The notes under the pieces: generated by a model
Databases searched by the model: none
The model's input: the letters and a program-made list of their open reading frames with translations, nothing else
Told to the model about the DNA's origin: nothing
Assembly (NCBI GenBank): GCA_041486185.1
Contig: JBGPKX010000033.1
Location: forward strand, 1 to 23,870
DNA length: 23,870 bases
Reading direction: 5' to 3'
From: QHXW01 sp041486185
GTDB taxonomy: Bacteria > Acidobacteriota > Terriglobia > Bryobacterales > Bryobacteraceae
In this document: positions 14,193 through 21,738 of the stretch, in pieces
How positions within the stretch are numbered: the stretch's first letter is position 1
Layout: every line of letters begins with the position of its first letter
Made by a program: the position numbers and the translations under genes

Positions 14193-14872
14193 TGAGGATT
14201 GGACTGTACGGCTTACTTGCGAGCTCTTTGCTGGCGGCGTCCGCCGATCTGGAAAAAGCTCGCGATCTCGAAGACCGGCCGTCGCTCGAGCGAATCGTGG
14301 CCGGGTTCGCCGCCGCGGCGGATAAAGCTCCGAACGATGCCGATGCGCAATACCGGTGTGCCTTGGCATCGTCTTATCTGGCGGAGATCGCGCTCGAGCT
14401 TCGTGACAAAGCCACCGCCGAACGCGCGGCCAAGGCCGGTATCCCCGCGGCCGAGCGCGCCGTGACGCTCAAGCCCGATCACGCCGAGTATCACCGCATT
14501 CTGGGCACGCTCTGCGGCCAGGTCATTCCGGCCAACGTGCTGCTCGGCATCAGCTATGGAAAACGGGCTGAAGATGCCATCGAAAAGGCGATTGCACTTG
14601 ATCCCAAATCTTCCAATGCCTATTTGTCGCGCGGCATCGGTAATTACTACAAGCCGGCGATGTTTGGTGGCGGCCCCGAGCTCGCGCTGCGCGATATCCG
14701 GCGCGCCATCGAGCTCGATCCAAAGTCCGCCGCCGCCTACCTCTGGCTTGGACTCGCCCTCCGCAAAACACAACGCAACATCGAGGCGCGCCAGGCATTT
14801 ACCAAATCGCTGGAACTGAATCCAAACCGGGTATGGATCAGGCAACAACTGGACAAGACGCCGGCCCAATGA
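14192..14872 (+). CDS. Exported TPR-repeat protein
   Basis: The product is 226 residues with a signal peptide (MRIGLYGLLASSLLAASA). It is then entirely helical, with about four to five TPR-like repeats. Recognisable units end in AVTLKPDHAEYH, AIALDPKSSNAYLSRG, AIELDPKSAAAYLWLG and SLELNPNRVW. TPR arrays are protein-binding scaffolds; this one would act in the periplasm. It shares TGATG with the upstream transporter gene and ATGA with the downstream membrane-protein gene, so the three form one translation-coupled block. The ATG at 14192 was chosen for this overlap and because it begins the signal peptide. Confidence 0.85.
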   Translation: MRIGLYGLLASSLLAASADLEKARDLEDRPSLERIVAGFAAAADKAPNDADAQYRCALASSYLAEIALELRDKATAERAAKAGIPAAERAVTLKPDHAEYHRILGTLCGQVIPANVLLGISYGKRAEDAIEKAIALDPKSSNAYLSRGIGNYYKPAMFGGGPELALRDIRRAIELDPKSAAAYLWLGLALRKTQRNIEARQAFTKSLELNPNRVWIRQQLDKTPAQ

Positions 14873-16512
14873 AACCGTTGTTGGTCGGGTCCGCGATTCT
14901 CGGGATCACGTTGCTCAACTTCTTCCAGTTCCCCGGCCATACCTGGCTGCAATCCGACACGCAGATTTATGCGCCCATCCTGGAGCGCATGTGGGATGCG
15001 TCGGCGCTGCAAAAGGATCTGATCGCACAGCACCCGCACGTGGCATTCACGCTCTATGACGAGACGGCCATCGCGTTACGCAAGACCACGGGCCTGGATT
15101 TCCGCCACGTGCTGCAAGCCGAGCAGTTTGTTTTCCGCGTGCTCGGAATCTGGGGTGTGTACCTGATCGCCACCGCGCTAGGACTTTCCGATTTACTGGC
15201 GCTTGTCGTGGCGGCGGTGTTCTCGCTGGGGGCGACCATCATGGGACCCGCGGTGCTCATCTTCGAGTACGAGCCGGTTCCGCGCGGATTCGCCGTGCCG
15301 CTCGTTTTCCTGGCCATAGGACTGCTCGCGCACGAGCGCTATCTGGGTGCTGGCGTCGCGGCATCGGTGGCCTTTCTGTACCACCCGCCCACCGTGGCTC
15401 CGTTCTGGGCCCTGTATTTTGCGCTAGCGCTCTGGCCCTCGAAACCGCTCGCCATGCGGAGGAGACTATCCGCCCTGTGGATGCTTGCGGCGGCCGCGCT
15501 GGTGCTTCTGATCGCCGCGCGGTACGAAGCGGCTACCGGTGAGACGCAGGCCTTCTTCACGCGCCTCGATCCGCGCCTGGAGGAACTGCAGCGCATGCGC
15601 GCATCGTACAACTGGGTCTCGATCTGGTGGCGACAATGGCTCGGGCACTACCTGATCCTCTACGCCGCCGCCGTTCTTGCCTGCTGGCGTTTGCGCAAGG
15701 ACGTGCCGCCGGCGCTGCGCTGGTTTCTGATCGGACTGCCGCTGCTCGGCATCTTGAGCATGCCTGCATCCTATCTGTTGCTCGAGAGAATGCACTGGGC
15801 GCTGATCCCGCAAATCCAGCCCGTGCGCGCTTTGCTTTTCGTGACCGCCTTCGCCATGATCCTGGGCACGGTAGCGGCTTGCAAGGCGGTGGCCGCCAAA
15901 CGTTATGTCGAAGCTTTCGCGTGGCTCGCGCTGGCTTATTTGGTTCCCACCAACCGTGAGGTCGCGTGGCCCGCCTGGAACCGCCTGGGCGTAGCCATCT
16001 CGCTGGCTCTGGTCGCGGCCGCGGCAATCTGGGTGATTCAATCGGGATCGCGCTGGGCGAAGCTCGCCTCGACCGCCGCGATCGTCGCCCCGTTCTTTCT
16101 GATCCCCACCTGGGGCCGCATGCAGAATTATCCTGCCGAGCACACTCCCGAGCTCGCTCAGCTTTCACAATGGGCCCGCACCGCAACGCCCAAGGATGCC
16201 GTGTTTTTGTTTCCCGATGCCGATCAAGCACTCTACCCTGGAATCTTTCGCGCCCAAGCGGTGCGCGCCGTCTACGTCGACTGGAAAGCCGGTGGACAAG
16301 TCAACTTCTTCAAAGATTTGGGCGAAGAATGGTGGTCGCGCTGGCAGAAAACCATGGCCGTGCCGTTTGATCCGCACGATCTCGCGCGCTATCGCGGCCT
16401 GGGCGTCGATTACGTGGTGCTGCTTGCCAAAAATCGGCTGCCTGGCGCCGCGCCGGTTTTCGAAAACGGCCGTTTCGTGGTTTACGCCGTCAATGTCCTA
16501 TCACCACCGTAA
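14869..16512 (+). CDS. Polytopic membrane protein with soluble C-terminal domain (DUF6798-like)
   Basis: The product is 547 residues. About ten hydrophobic segments fill residues 1-420, with a large loop after the first helix containing WLQSDTQIYAP and HPHVAFTLYDE. A soluble C-terminal domain (about 425-547) reads ELAQLSQWARTATPKD, VFLFPDADQ, VYVDWKAGGQVNFFKD and YVVLLAK. The arrangement resembles GT-C-like glycosyltransferase membrane proteins, and the tail resembles the DUF6798 domain often annotated in such proteins; neither identifies an activity. The ATG at 14869 overlaps the TPR stop as ATGA. The 3' end overlaps the convergent TIGR03437 gene by 23 bp, so transcripts from both strands must overlap at their ends. 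Confidence 0.75.
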   Translation: MKPLLVGSAILGITLLNFFQFPGHTWLQSDTQIYAPILERMWDASALQKDLIAQHPHVAFTLYDETAIALRKTTGLDFRHVLQAEQFVFRVLGIWGVYLIATALGLSDLLALVVAAVFSLGATIMGPAVLIFEYEPVPRGFAVPLVFLAIGLLAHERYLGAGVAASVAFLYHPPTVAPFWALYFALALWPSKPLAMRRRLSALWMLAAAALVLLIAARYEAATGETQAFFTRLDPRLEELQRMRASYNWVSIWWRQWLGHYLILYAAAVLACWRLRKDVPPALRWFLIGLPLLGILSMPASYLLLERMHWALIPQIQPVRALLFVTAFAMILGTVAACKAVAAKRYVEAFAWLALAYLVPTNREVAWPAWNRLGVAISLALVAAAAIWVIQSGSRWAKLASTAAIVAPFFLIPTWGRMQNYPAEHTPELAQLSQWARTATPKDAVFLFPDADQALYPGIFRAQAVRAVYVDWKAGGQVNFFKDLGEEWWSRWQKTMAVPFDPHDLARYRGLGVDYVVLLAKNRLPGAAPVFENGRFVVYAVNVLSPP

Positions 16513-18073
16513 CCGGGGGGCTGCTAAAGCTTCCGACGCTGAAGACTAGCGCTGCCGCTCCCGGCGCAAGACCCGCGGGCAGGCGCAAATTGATCTGCAT
16601 GGCCCCGGCGATGAACCCCGGCGCTGCGCCAAAATACGCCAGCGTCGCGTTCTTGCCGCCTACCGTCACCGAAACCGCCAGCAGCGGTTTGGGCCAGACA
16701 TTGGTCGCGATCTTGCCGTCCACTCCAGCCGGTTTGGTCTGCCCCTCTCCTGTGGCGTACAACACAACTACCGAACCCGCCGCTGCCGGATTCGTGGCTG
16801 AGTTGACGCTGTAATTCTGATTGAGCACGACGAAAACGCCCGGAGCCGCTGCCGCCACGGCCAAGGTTTGCGGGGCCGTCGACACGCCGTCGATGTTTAC
16901 CGCCAGGCTCGTCGACGCCTTTCCGTAAATCTCGTAAGGCGCCACCAGATTGATCTGTCCCGCGGACGCAAATACCACCGGTGCCGCCGTGCCGTCGAAC
17001 GTCACCTTCGCATTCGCATTGAAACCCGATCCGAAAATCGTCAGGATCTCGCCCGGCGAGACCGCCCCTGCCGCGAAACTGCCCGCATTCACAACCGCGC
17101 TCACCGTCGGCGCCACCGGTGGCGTCACCGCCGCGCGCACGGCCGCCGAATCCGCCTGCGCCATGAGCGACGATTCATCCACCGCCTCGAAATCCGATCC
17201 GCGCAGTTGCGTGATCTGATGCAGCACGTCATTGTCCCAGCGGTCGTCCGGCGCGCCGCAAATGTACCAGGGTGAACCGTTATCGGCGAGAATCATGCCA
17301 TATTTCTTGAGGGCTCGCAGGATCACCTGCACCTGTGGCGCGAATCCCGAAACATTGAAGCCGGCCTTTAGCCGGAACCGCTGGCCCATGGGTGGATAAT
17401 TCACCGCCGTCAGGTCGGAGGCCTCATGCCGCGCCGGCCAAATATATGTGTTGCGCGTGTCGGGCACGGTGAAGCGAATGGCATGCGCCACCTCGTCCGC
17501 CGCCACCTCGTCGTAGCGCACCAGGCCTGGTAAGATCGGCAGCCCCGCCGCATCGGCCGAGGTCCAGGTTGCCGGGCGCAGCGCGTTCGATTTCAAATTG
17601 AAGATCGCGCCCGAGCCTGCGTGCCAGCTTCCATTCGTATGCGGATATGCGGCGTACAGCTCATACAGCACACAATTGTCGCGATCCACCACCAGCACGT
17701 GGCGATCGCCGGTGCTGGTCGCGCCGCCTTCAATCGGCGCATTCGGCGGAACCGGATAGCCGCCGTGATCGCTCTCGTCGTCGTAATCGAAGGTGACGGT
17801 AACCTTCGGCTGCGTGCCGGGAACGTCGATAAACGGGATACCGATCGGCGCACCATCATACAAGCCTGAGCCGAAGTCCGGGTGCGCTGGCTGGCTCGCG
17901 CCAATGGTCGCGACGTAGCGGTCTGAGTTGGTGTCCACGGGCAGCTTGTCCACGGGCGTATTCCAGATGTTGTTTGCCGGAAAGACCGCACAACCGGCAA
18001 TACGCGGTTGCGCCTGGCCGGCAACCGTGATCGCCATTGCGGCGAGAATCGAATATCCGGCCCGCGAACCCAT
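16490..18073 (-). CDS. Exported protein with TIGR03437 (Solibacter-type) C-terminal domain
   Basis: The product is 527 residues with a signal peptide (MGSRAGYSILAAMAITVAGQA). Residues about 25-300 form a domain I do not recognise, with FPANNIWNTPVDKLPVD, DDESDHGGYPVP, HVLVVDRDNCVLYELY and YGMILADNGSPWYICG. From about 315 follows a TIG/IPT-like and TIGR03437 region (VNAGSFAAGAVSPGE, LTIFGSGF, ASAGQINLVAPYEI, LYATGEGQT, AGAMQINLRLPAG) characteristic of Solibacter-group secreted proteins. It is probably a cell-surface or secreted protein. The ATG at 18073 has no ribosome binding site. On the same strand TAAAAT (plus 18084-18089) ends 10 nt before it, which suggests a leaderless transcript. It is divergent from sixA. 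Confidence 0.85.
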   Translation of the reverse strand: MGSRAGYSILAAMAITVAGQAQPRIAGCAVFPANNIWNTPVDKLPVDTNSDRYVATIGASQPAHPDFGSGLYDGAPIGIPFIDVPGTQPKVTVTFDYDDESDHGGYPVPPNAPIEGGATSTGDRHVLVVDRDNCVLYELYAAYPHTNGSWHAGSGAIFNLKSNALRPATWTSADAAGLPILPGLVRYDEVAADEVAHAIRFTVPDTRNTYIWPARHEASDLTAVNYPPMGQRFRLKAGFNVSGFAPQVQVILRALKKYGMILADNGSPWYICGAPDDRWDNDVLHQITQLRGSDFEAVDESSLMAQADSAAVRAAVTPPVAPTVSAVVNAGSFAAGAVSPGEILTIFGSGFNANAKVTFDGTAAPVVFASAGQINLVAPYEIYGKASTSLAVNIDGVSTAPQTLAVAAAAPGVFVVLNQNYSVNSATNPAAAGSVVVLYATGEGQTKPAGVDGKIATNVWPKPLLAVSVTVGGKNATLAYFGAAPGFIAGAMQINLRLPAGLAPGAAALVFSVGSFSSPPVTVVIGH

Positions 18074-18100
18074 CTGACATGCTATTTTACCGTCGAGAAC
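18074..18100. promoter_or_regulatory. 27-bp divergent promoter with overlapping -10 boxes
   Basis: The only sequence between the TIGR03437 start (minus) and the sixA start (plus) is 27 bp. On the minus strand TAAAAT occupies 18084-18089; on the plus strand the same bases read TATTTT at 18083-18088. Both are plausible -10 hexamers, 10 and 12 nt from their start codons. Any -35 elements must lie inside the opposite genes. Confidence 0.5.
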
Positions 18101-18586
18101 ATGCAGGTTCACCTTTTGCGGCACGGAACGGCGGAAGACACCCGGCCAGGGGGCGCGGACTCCGAAAGAAAATTGACGCCCGCGGGCCGGGAAGAAGTCC
18201 GCCGCGCTATCGTACGCGCGCGCCCCGCCGGGATTGCGCCAACGCTTATTTTCAGCAGCCCCTACGTGCGCGCCGTGGAAACGGCCGAGATTGCGGCGGC
18301 CGTCGTTGGGTATGCCGGCAACATTTTGCGGACCGAAGCGCTCGTGCCCGAGGCTTCGCCCCGGCAAGTCTGGCAAGAGATCCGCGGCCGGCCCGATGAA
18401 TCGCAGATTCTGCTGGCAGGTCATGAGCCGCTCCTCAGTCAGTTGATGGCGTACCTGCTGAACGCACCGTCACTGCGCGTCGACATGCGCAAGGCCACGC
18501 TCCTGCGCATCGACCTGGACCGTTTCACCGGCGAGCCCAGCGGCCTCCTCAAGTGGATGGTAACGCCCGACATCTGGGCCGCCTAA
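18101..18586 (+). CDS. sixA: SixA-type phosphohistidine phosphatase
   Basis: The product is 161 residues, the SixA size. It belongs to the histidine phosphatase superfamily. The catalytic LLRHGTAED places the nucleophile H8 and R7 at the extreme N-terminus, as in SixA. The middle arginine is in FSSPYVRAVETAEI and the second catalytic histidine is in LLAGHEPLLSQ. E. coli SixA removes phosphate from histidine on ArcB and on the nitrogen phosphotransferase protein NPr; the partner here is unknown, although a lone receiver protein is encoded at 2937. The ATG at 18101 was chosen because it gives the normal MQVHLLRHG start; there is no ribosome binding site, and the in-frame upstream extension from 18008 overlaps the divergent gene. 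Confidence 0.9.
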   Translation: MQVHLLRHGTAEDTRPGGADSERKLTPAGREEVRRAIVRARPAGIAPTLIFSSPYVRAVETAEIAAAVVGYAGNILRTEALVPEASPRQVWQEIRGRPDESQILLAGHEPLLSQLMAYLLNAPSLRVDMRKATLLRIDLDRFTGEPSGLLKWMVTPDIWAA

Positions 18587-18603
18587 GTCTTCAACCCGGT
18601 ACT

Positions 18604-18629
18604 CGTAGCGCAGGGCTACGCGGTTTTTT
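18604..18629 (+). terminator. Intrinsic terminator of sixA
   Basis: CGTAGC (18604-18609) and GCTACG (18615-18620) form a 6-bp stem around GCAGG, followed after CGG by six T residues (18624-18629). It starts 18 bp after the sixA stop. Confidence 0.75.
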
Positions 18630-18639
18630 GCGGAGACCT

Positions 18640-18716
18640 GCGGGGATTGGCCGCTTCACCAAGCGCCCACCACTCTGCGCATCCCCGCCTTCCGAGCCAC
18701 GCGCGTCAGCAAGCGG
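18640..18716. repeat. Structured intergenic region: nested hairpin plus degenerate dispersed repeat
   Basis: GCGGGGAT (18640-18647) and ATCCCCGC (18681-18688) are a perfect 8-bp inverted repeat enclosing a second small hairpin (CGCTT/AAGCG, 18652-18665). Directly after it, 18690-18716 matches the dispersed GAGCC-CG repeat (compared with 8061-8087) at 22 of 27 positions. It lies between the converging sixA and ftcD genes and may help end ftcD transcripts on the minus strand. Confidence 0.5.
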
Positions 18717-18757
18717 TCTTCAATTTCCAACGACCTCCCGCACCGCCGGTCCCGTCC

Positions 18758-19666
18758 CTACCCCACTTTCGCCAACCGGTTTTCGAGGATCAGATCCGGG
18801 TTGAAATTCTCGAATTCCGGATTACAAGTGCCGGCCGTTTCCAAAGCCTTGCGCGGAATGAGCCCGATGAGTTCCATTCCGGCCACGTTAACGCCACGGC
18901 GCTCCGCTTCGGCACGCACCGCTTCGATAACGGTGCAAAGTGGCGTCACTGCGAAATCCGTCAGATTGATCGAGACCTGCGCCTGCCGCCGCGATTCGAG
19001 AAAAAATCCCAGAGCTTTCACGCACGGCAGCCCGCCGGAGGAGAACCGGATCTTCCTGGCGATGCGGCGCGCAATCTCGGCGTCGCCGGTCGCAAGGTTG
19101 ATATTGAACGCGATGAGAAATTTGCGCGCGCCAATCACGCAAGCCCCGGCTGTGGGATGAAGCATCGGCTCGCCGATGTCGGGCATCCGCTCGGCGTGCA
19201 GCCGCACTTCATCACGCAGCTTCTCGTAGCGCCCCCGCCGGATGTTCGCCAGATTCACGCGGTCGGGCCGGCGCGCCGCCGCCTCGTACAAATAGACCGG
19301 GACATGCAGTTCCCGCCACACGCGCTCGCCCAATTGTTCCGCCAGGCGAACGCAATCCTGAATCGTCACTCCCGAAACCGGCACCAGCGGGACCACGTCC
19401 GCGGCCCCGACGCGCGGATGCACTCCGTGGTGGCGATTCATGTCGATCAGCGACACGGCGCATTCAATTCCGCGGAACGCCCCTTCCACCACCGCTCCCG
19501 GCGCGCCGGCGAAGGTCACTACCGACCGGTTGTGATCGCAGTCTGAAGTTTGCCCCAGGATCGCCACACCCGGCACTTGCGCGATCGATTGCACGATGCG
19601 CGCCACCACCGCGGCATCGCGGCCCTCCGAGAAATTAGGCACACACTCGACTATCTGCCGGAGCAA
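18758..19666 (-). CDS. ftcD: Glutamate formimidoyltransferase (FTCD transferase domains only)
   Basis: The product is 302 residues from TTG 19666. It starts LRQIVECVPNFSEGRD, the canonical N-terminus of the formiminotransferase domain. The active-site signature NRHHGVHPRVGAADVVPLVP (78-97) is intact, as are RKIRFSSGGLPCVKALG and QVSINLTDF in the second subdomain. It transfers the formimino group from N-formimino-glutamate to tetrahydrofolate, a late step of histidine degradation. The cyclodeaminase domain found in the mammalian fusion is absent, as is usual in bacteria. The TTG start is supported by GAGG 7 nt upstream and by the family N-terminus; the frame upstream is an unrelated shadow. 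The first 16 bp overlap the end of the HutI-like gene, so the two are translationally coupled. Confidence 0.9.
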   Translation of the reverse strand: MLRQIVECVPNFSEGRDAAVVARIVQSIAQVPGVAILGQTSDCDHNRSVVTFAGAPGAVVEGAFRGIECAVSLIDMNRHHGVHPRVGAADVVPLVPVSGVTIQDCVRLAEQLGERVWRELHVPVYLYEAAARRPDRVNLANIRRGRYEKLRDEVRLHAERMPDIGEPMLHPTAGACVIGARKFLIAFNINLATGDAEIARRIARKIRFSSGGLPCVKALGFFLESRRQAQVSINLTDFAVTPLCTVIEAVRAEAERRGVNVAGMELIGLIPRKALETAGTCNPEFENFNPDLILENRLAKVG

Positions 19667-20913
19667 CCCGCAACCTCGCCCTCTTGGTAAACAATCGCGC
19701 CGTTCTTCACGACCATGTGCACATGGTTGACGCCGAACGGATGCGCGACTTCGCGATAGTCCTGCACGTTCAGCACCAGCAGGTCGGCGCGTTTGCCCGG
19801 CTCGAGCGAACCGCACTGGTCGCCGCATCCCACCGCGTAAGCGCCGTTGATAGTGGCCGCGCTGATGGCTTCGGCCGGCGACATGCCCATCTCGGAGCAG
19901 GCGAGTGACATCACCATTTGCATATTGTAGGTGGCGCCGCGCTCCAGGCCGAAACTGGATGCCAGGGCCACGGCGGCGCCTGCGTCGATGAGCGCGCGCG
20001 CGGGGGAAGAGTCGCCGGCGCTCCGTTCGGACCGGAAGGCGGGCGAGAGCAGCGCGATGGTGCGTGACTTCGCAAGGCTGGCGATCTCTTCGTGGGCGAT
20101 GTCTTCCACCGTGACGCTCGCTGCATTCAGTGCCACGGCCAGCCGTGCGGCCCAGGGCGACGCGCCGGCATGCACCCTCATAAGCAAGCCGAGGTTGCGC
20201 GCGATCTCCAGGTAGCGCTGGGCTAGCTCCTGTTGGAATACTCCGCAGTTCACTTCCACAAACCGCGCCAGATTCCGGCGAGCGATGACGGGAATCTGTT
20301 CCTTGCAGAGAGATTCGACATAAGCTGCCTGATCGCCGGCAAACTCAGGGGGCACGAATGGCGCGCCATAAAACGTGGGGATCACGTCCAATGGCCGGCC
20401 GTGCAGACTCGCGAAGACGCGCAGCATTTTCAAGTTGGCGGAACGTTCCACCGCGGGAATGGTGGCCGCCGATACCGTCGTCGTGCCATGACGCGACATG
20501 CCGGCCAGCACGGATTGCGCGCGCGCCGCCAGACTTCGGGAAGGCAGCGCCGTCAGTTCCTTTAACGCGCGCCGGAACTCCACATCGCCCGCGGCATCTT
20601 CGGTAGGGAAGGGAACCGGGCGCGGGACTAAAATCCGCGCACGGCTGTCGACAAACCCGGGCATAACCACGCGGCCAGCGGCGTTGATCTCGCGAGCGTC
20701 ACGCGATACGGCGAGGTTTTCCACTCGACGGCTGGGGCCCATCGTGAGGACTCTGCCCTCCTGCAAGAGAACCGCGCCATCGTGGATGATGTCTAATGCA
20801 TTCAACACGGCGCCGCGCCGCGACTCCTTAGGACCCTGCAGGGTGAGCAACTGGCGCGCCCCGCGCACCAGTATCTTTCCGGCCATCGGTGTGGTTTGAA
20901 ACTCGTGAGCCAT
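19651..20913 (-). CDS. Imidazolonepropionase-like amidohydrolase lacking key catalytic residues
   Basis: The product is 420 residues. It follows imidazolonepropionase (HutI) throughout: KMLRVFASL, DVIPTFYGAPFVPPEF, YLEIARNLGLLMRVHAG, YNMQMVMSLACSEMGMSPAEAISAATINGAYAVG and SLEPGKRADLLVLNVQDYREVAHPFGVN. Key sites are lost. The HxH metal motif after PGFVD reads S-R91-A-R93. The Asp of GTDFNPG is replaced (ASSFG, S320). The SGYG substrate loop after HGTTTV is absent. The GAH motif is GAP (183-185), and HADEF is HAGAS, keeping only H248. H274 also remains. The frame is intact, so this looks like a pseudoenzyme or a member with changed function, not a decayed gene. Its position overlapping ftcD ties it to histidine catabolism. 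ATG 20913 was chosen; 20886 is an alternative. No ribosome binding site is seen. Confidence 0.8.
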   Translation of the reverse strand: MAHEFQTTPMAGKILVRGARQLLTLQGPKESRRGAVLNALDIIHDGAVLLQEGRVLTMGPSRRVENLAVSRDAREINAAGRVVMPGFVDSRARILVPRPVPFPTEDAAGDVEFRRALKELTALPSRSLAARAQSVLAGMSRHGTTTVSAATIPAVERSANLKMLRVFASLHGRPLDVIPTFYGAPFVPPEFAGDQAAYVESLCKEQIPVIARRNLARFVEVNCGVFQQELAQRYLEIARNLGLLMRVHAGASPWAARLAVALNAASVTVEDIAHEEIASLAKSRTIALLSPAFRSERSAGDSSPARALIDAGAAVALASSFGLERGATYNMQMVMSLACSEMGMSPAEAISAATINGAYAVGCGDQCGSLEPGKRADLLVLNVQDYREVAHPFGVNHVHMVVKNGAIVYQEGEVAGCSGR

Positions 20914-20933
20914 ATTTGCTGTAGCTTTGAGAG
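20914..20933. promoter_or_regulatory. 20-bp divergent start-to-start region
   Basis: Only 20 bp separate the HutI-like start (minus) from the pseudouridine synthase start (plus). No Shine-Dalgarno sequence fits either gene, and only weak -10-like boxes are visible (TACAGC on minus, TAGCTT on plus). Promoter elements must overlap the neighbouring coding sequences, or the HutI-like gene starts at the internal ATG at 20886, which would widen the gap to 47 bp. Confidence 0.35.
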
Positions 20934-21686
20934 ATGCGGGCCCCGGCTGCCAGGCGCGGCGCAAAACGTCCTCTGAAGACGCTCGAACGCGTCATTTCAA
21001 AAGCGGGTCTGGGTTCACGCACCGACGCTCGGCGCTGGATTGCAGCCGGACGTGTGAGCGTCAACGGAAAAGCAATCCAGACGCCGGACTACTGGGTGGA
21101 TTTCGCGCGCGACAGGGTCACCTTCGACGGCAAACCCCTTCGCGCAGGCAGGAAAATCTACCTGCTCCTCTATAAACCCAAAGGTTATCTTACGACGTAC
21201 AAAGATCCTCAAGGCCGCCCCACCGTCTATGATCTCATCTCCGATGTGGGCGCGTGGGTGTCCCCCGTGGGCCGGCTGGACCTCGACACCAGCGGCCTGT
21301 TGATCCTCACCAACGACACCCAATTTGCGGAACGTCTTACGAATCCGGAACATAAGATTCCCAAAACGTACCAGGTGAAGGCCGCTACCGTGCTTGCCGA
21401 TGAGCAGCTCGACAAGTTGCGTCAGGGTGTCACCCTGGCTGACGGCCCCACACGGCCGGCCACCGTAAAGCGACTCCGCCAGACGGAAAAGCACACCGTC
21501 CTCGAGATAACCATCACCGAAGGCCGCAACCGCCAGGTGCGCCGCATGCTCGACGCCGTCGGCAGCAAGGTGCTGAAGCTGGTGCGGACGGGAATCGGGC
21601 CGGTGCGCATTGGCGAGCTGCCCATCGGCAAACACCGGCCTCTGACGGACCGGGAAGTGGAGACGCTCGGCGCCAGCCGAACCTAG
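20934..21686 (+). CDS. rluB: Pseudouridine synthase of the RsuA/RluB family
   Basis: The product is 250 residues. An S4 RNA-binding domain (about 15-70; TLERVISKAGLGSRTDARRW) precedes the pseudouridine synthase domain (about 75-240). YKPKGYLTT, GRPTVYDL, the catalytic D116 in GRLDLDTSGLLILTND, and the closing EGRNRQVRRML are all family signatures. The two-domain layout and size fit RluB, which modifies 23S rRNA near the peptidyl transferase centre; RsuA (16S) cannot be excluded without alignment. The N-terminus is slightly extended and basic. There is no clear ribosome binding site before ATG 20934. Confidence 0.88.
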   Translation: MRAPAARRGAKRPLKTLERVISKAGLGSRTDARRWIAAGRVSVNGKAIQTPDYWVDFARDRVTFDGKPLRAGRKIYLLLYKPKGYLTTYKDPQGRPTVYDLISDVGAWVSPVGRLDLDTSGLLILTNDTQFAERLTNPEHKIPKTYQVKAATVLADEQLDKLRQGVTLADGPTRPATVKRLRQTEKHTVLEITITEGRNRQVRRMLDAVGSKVLKLVRTGIGPVRIGELPIGKHRPLTDREVETLGASRT

Positions 21687-21689
21687 CAC

Positions 21690-21719
21690 TTTACAATTCA
21701 AAGTAGTTTGTGTTATGCT
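21690..21719 (+). promoter_or_regulatory. Candidate promoter of the ankyrin lipoprotein gene
   Basis: TTTACA (21690-21695, 5 of 6 consensus) is followed after 18 bp by TATGCT (21714-21719, 4 of 6) with an extended TG at 21711-21712. The predicted transcript start near 21726 leaves room for the GGAGG ribosome binding site at 21727-21731. Confidence 0.45.
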
Positions 21720-21738
21720 CCGCCGTGGAGGTCGCCGC

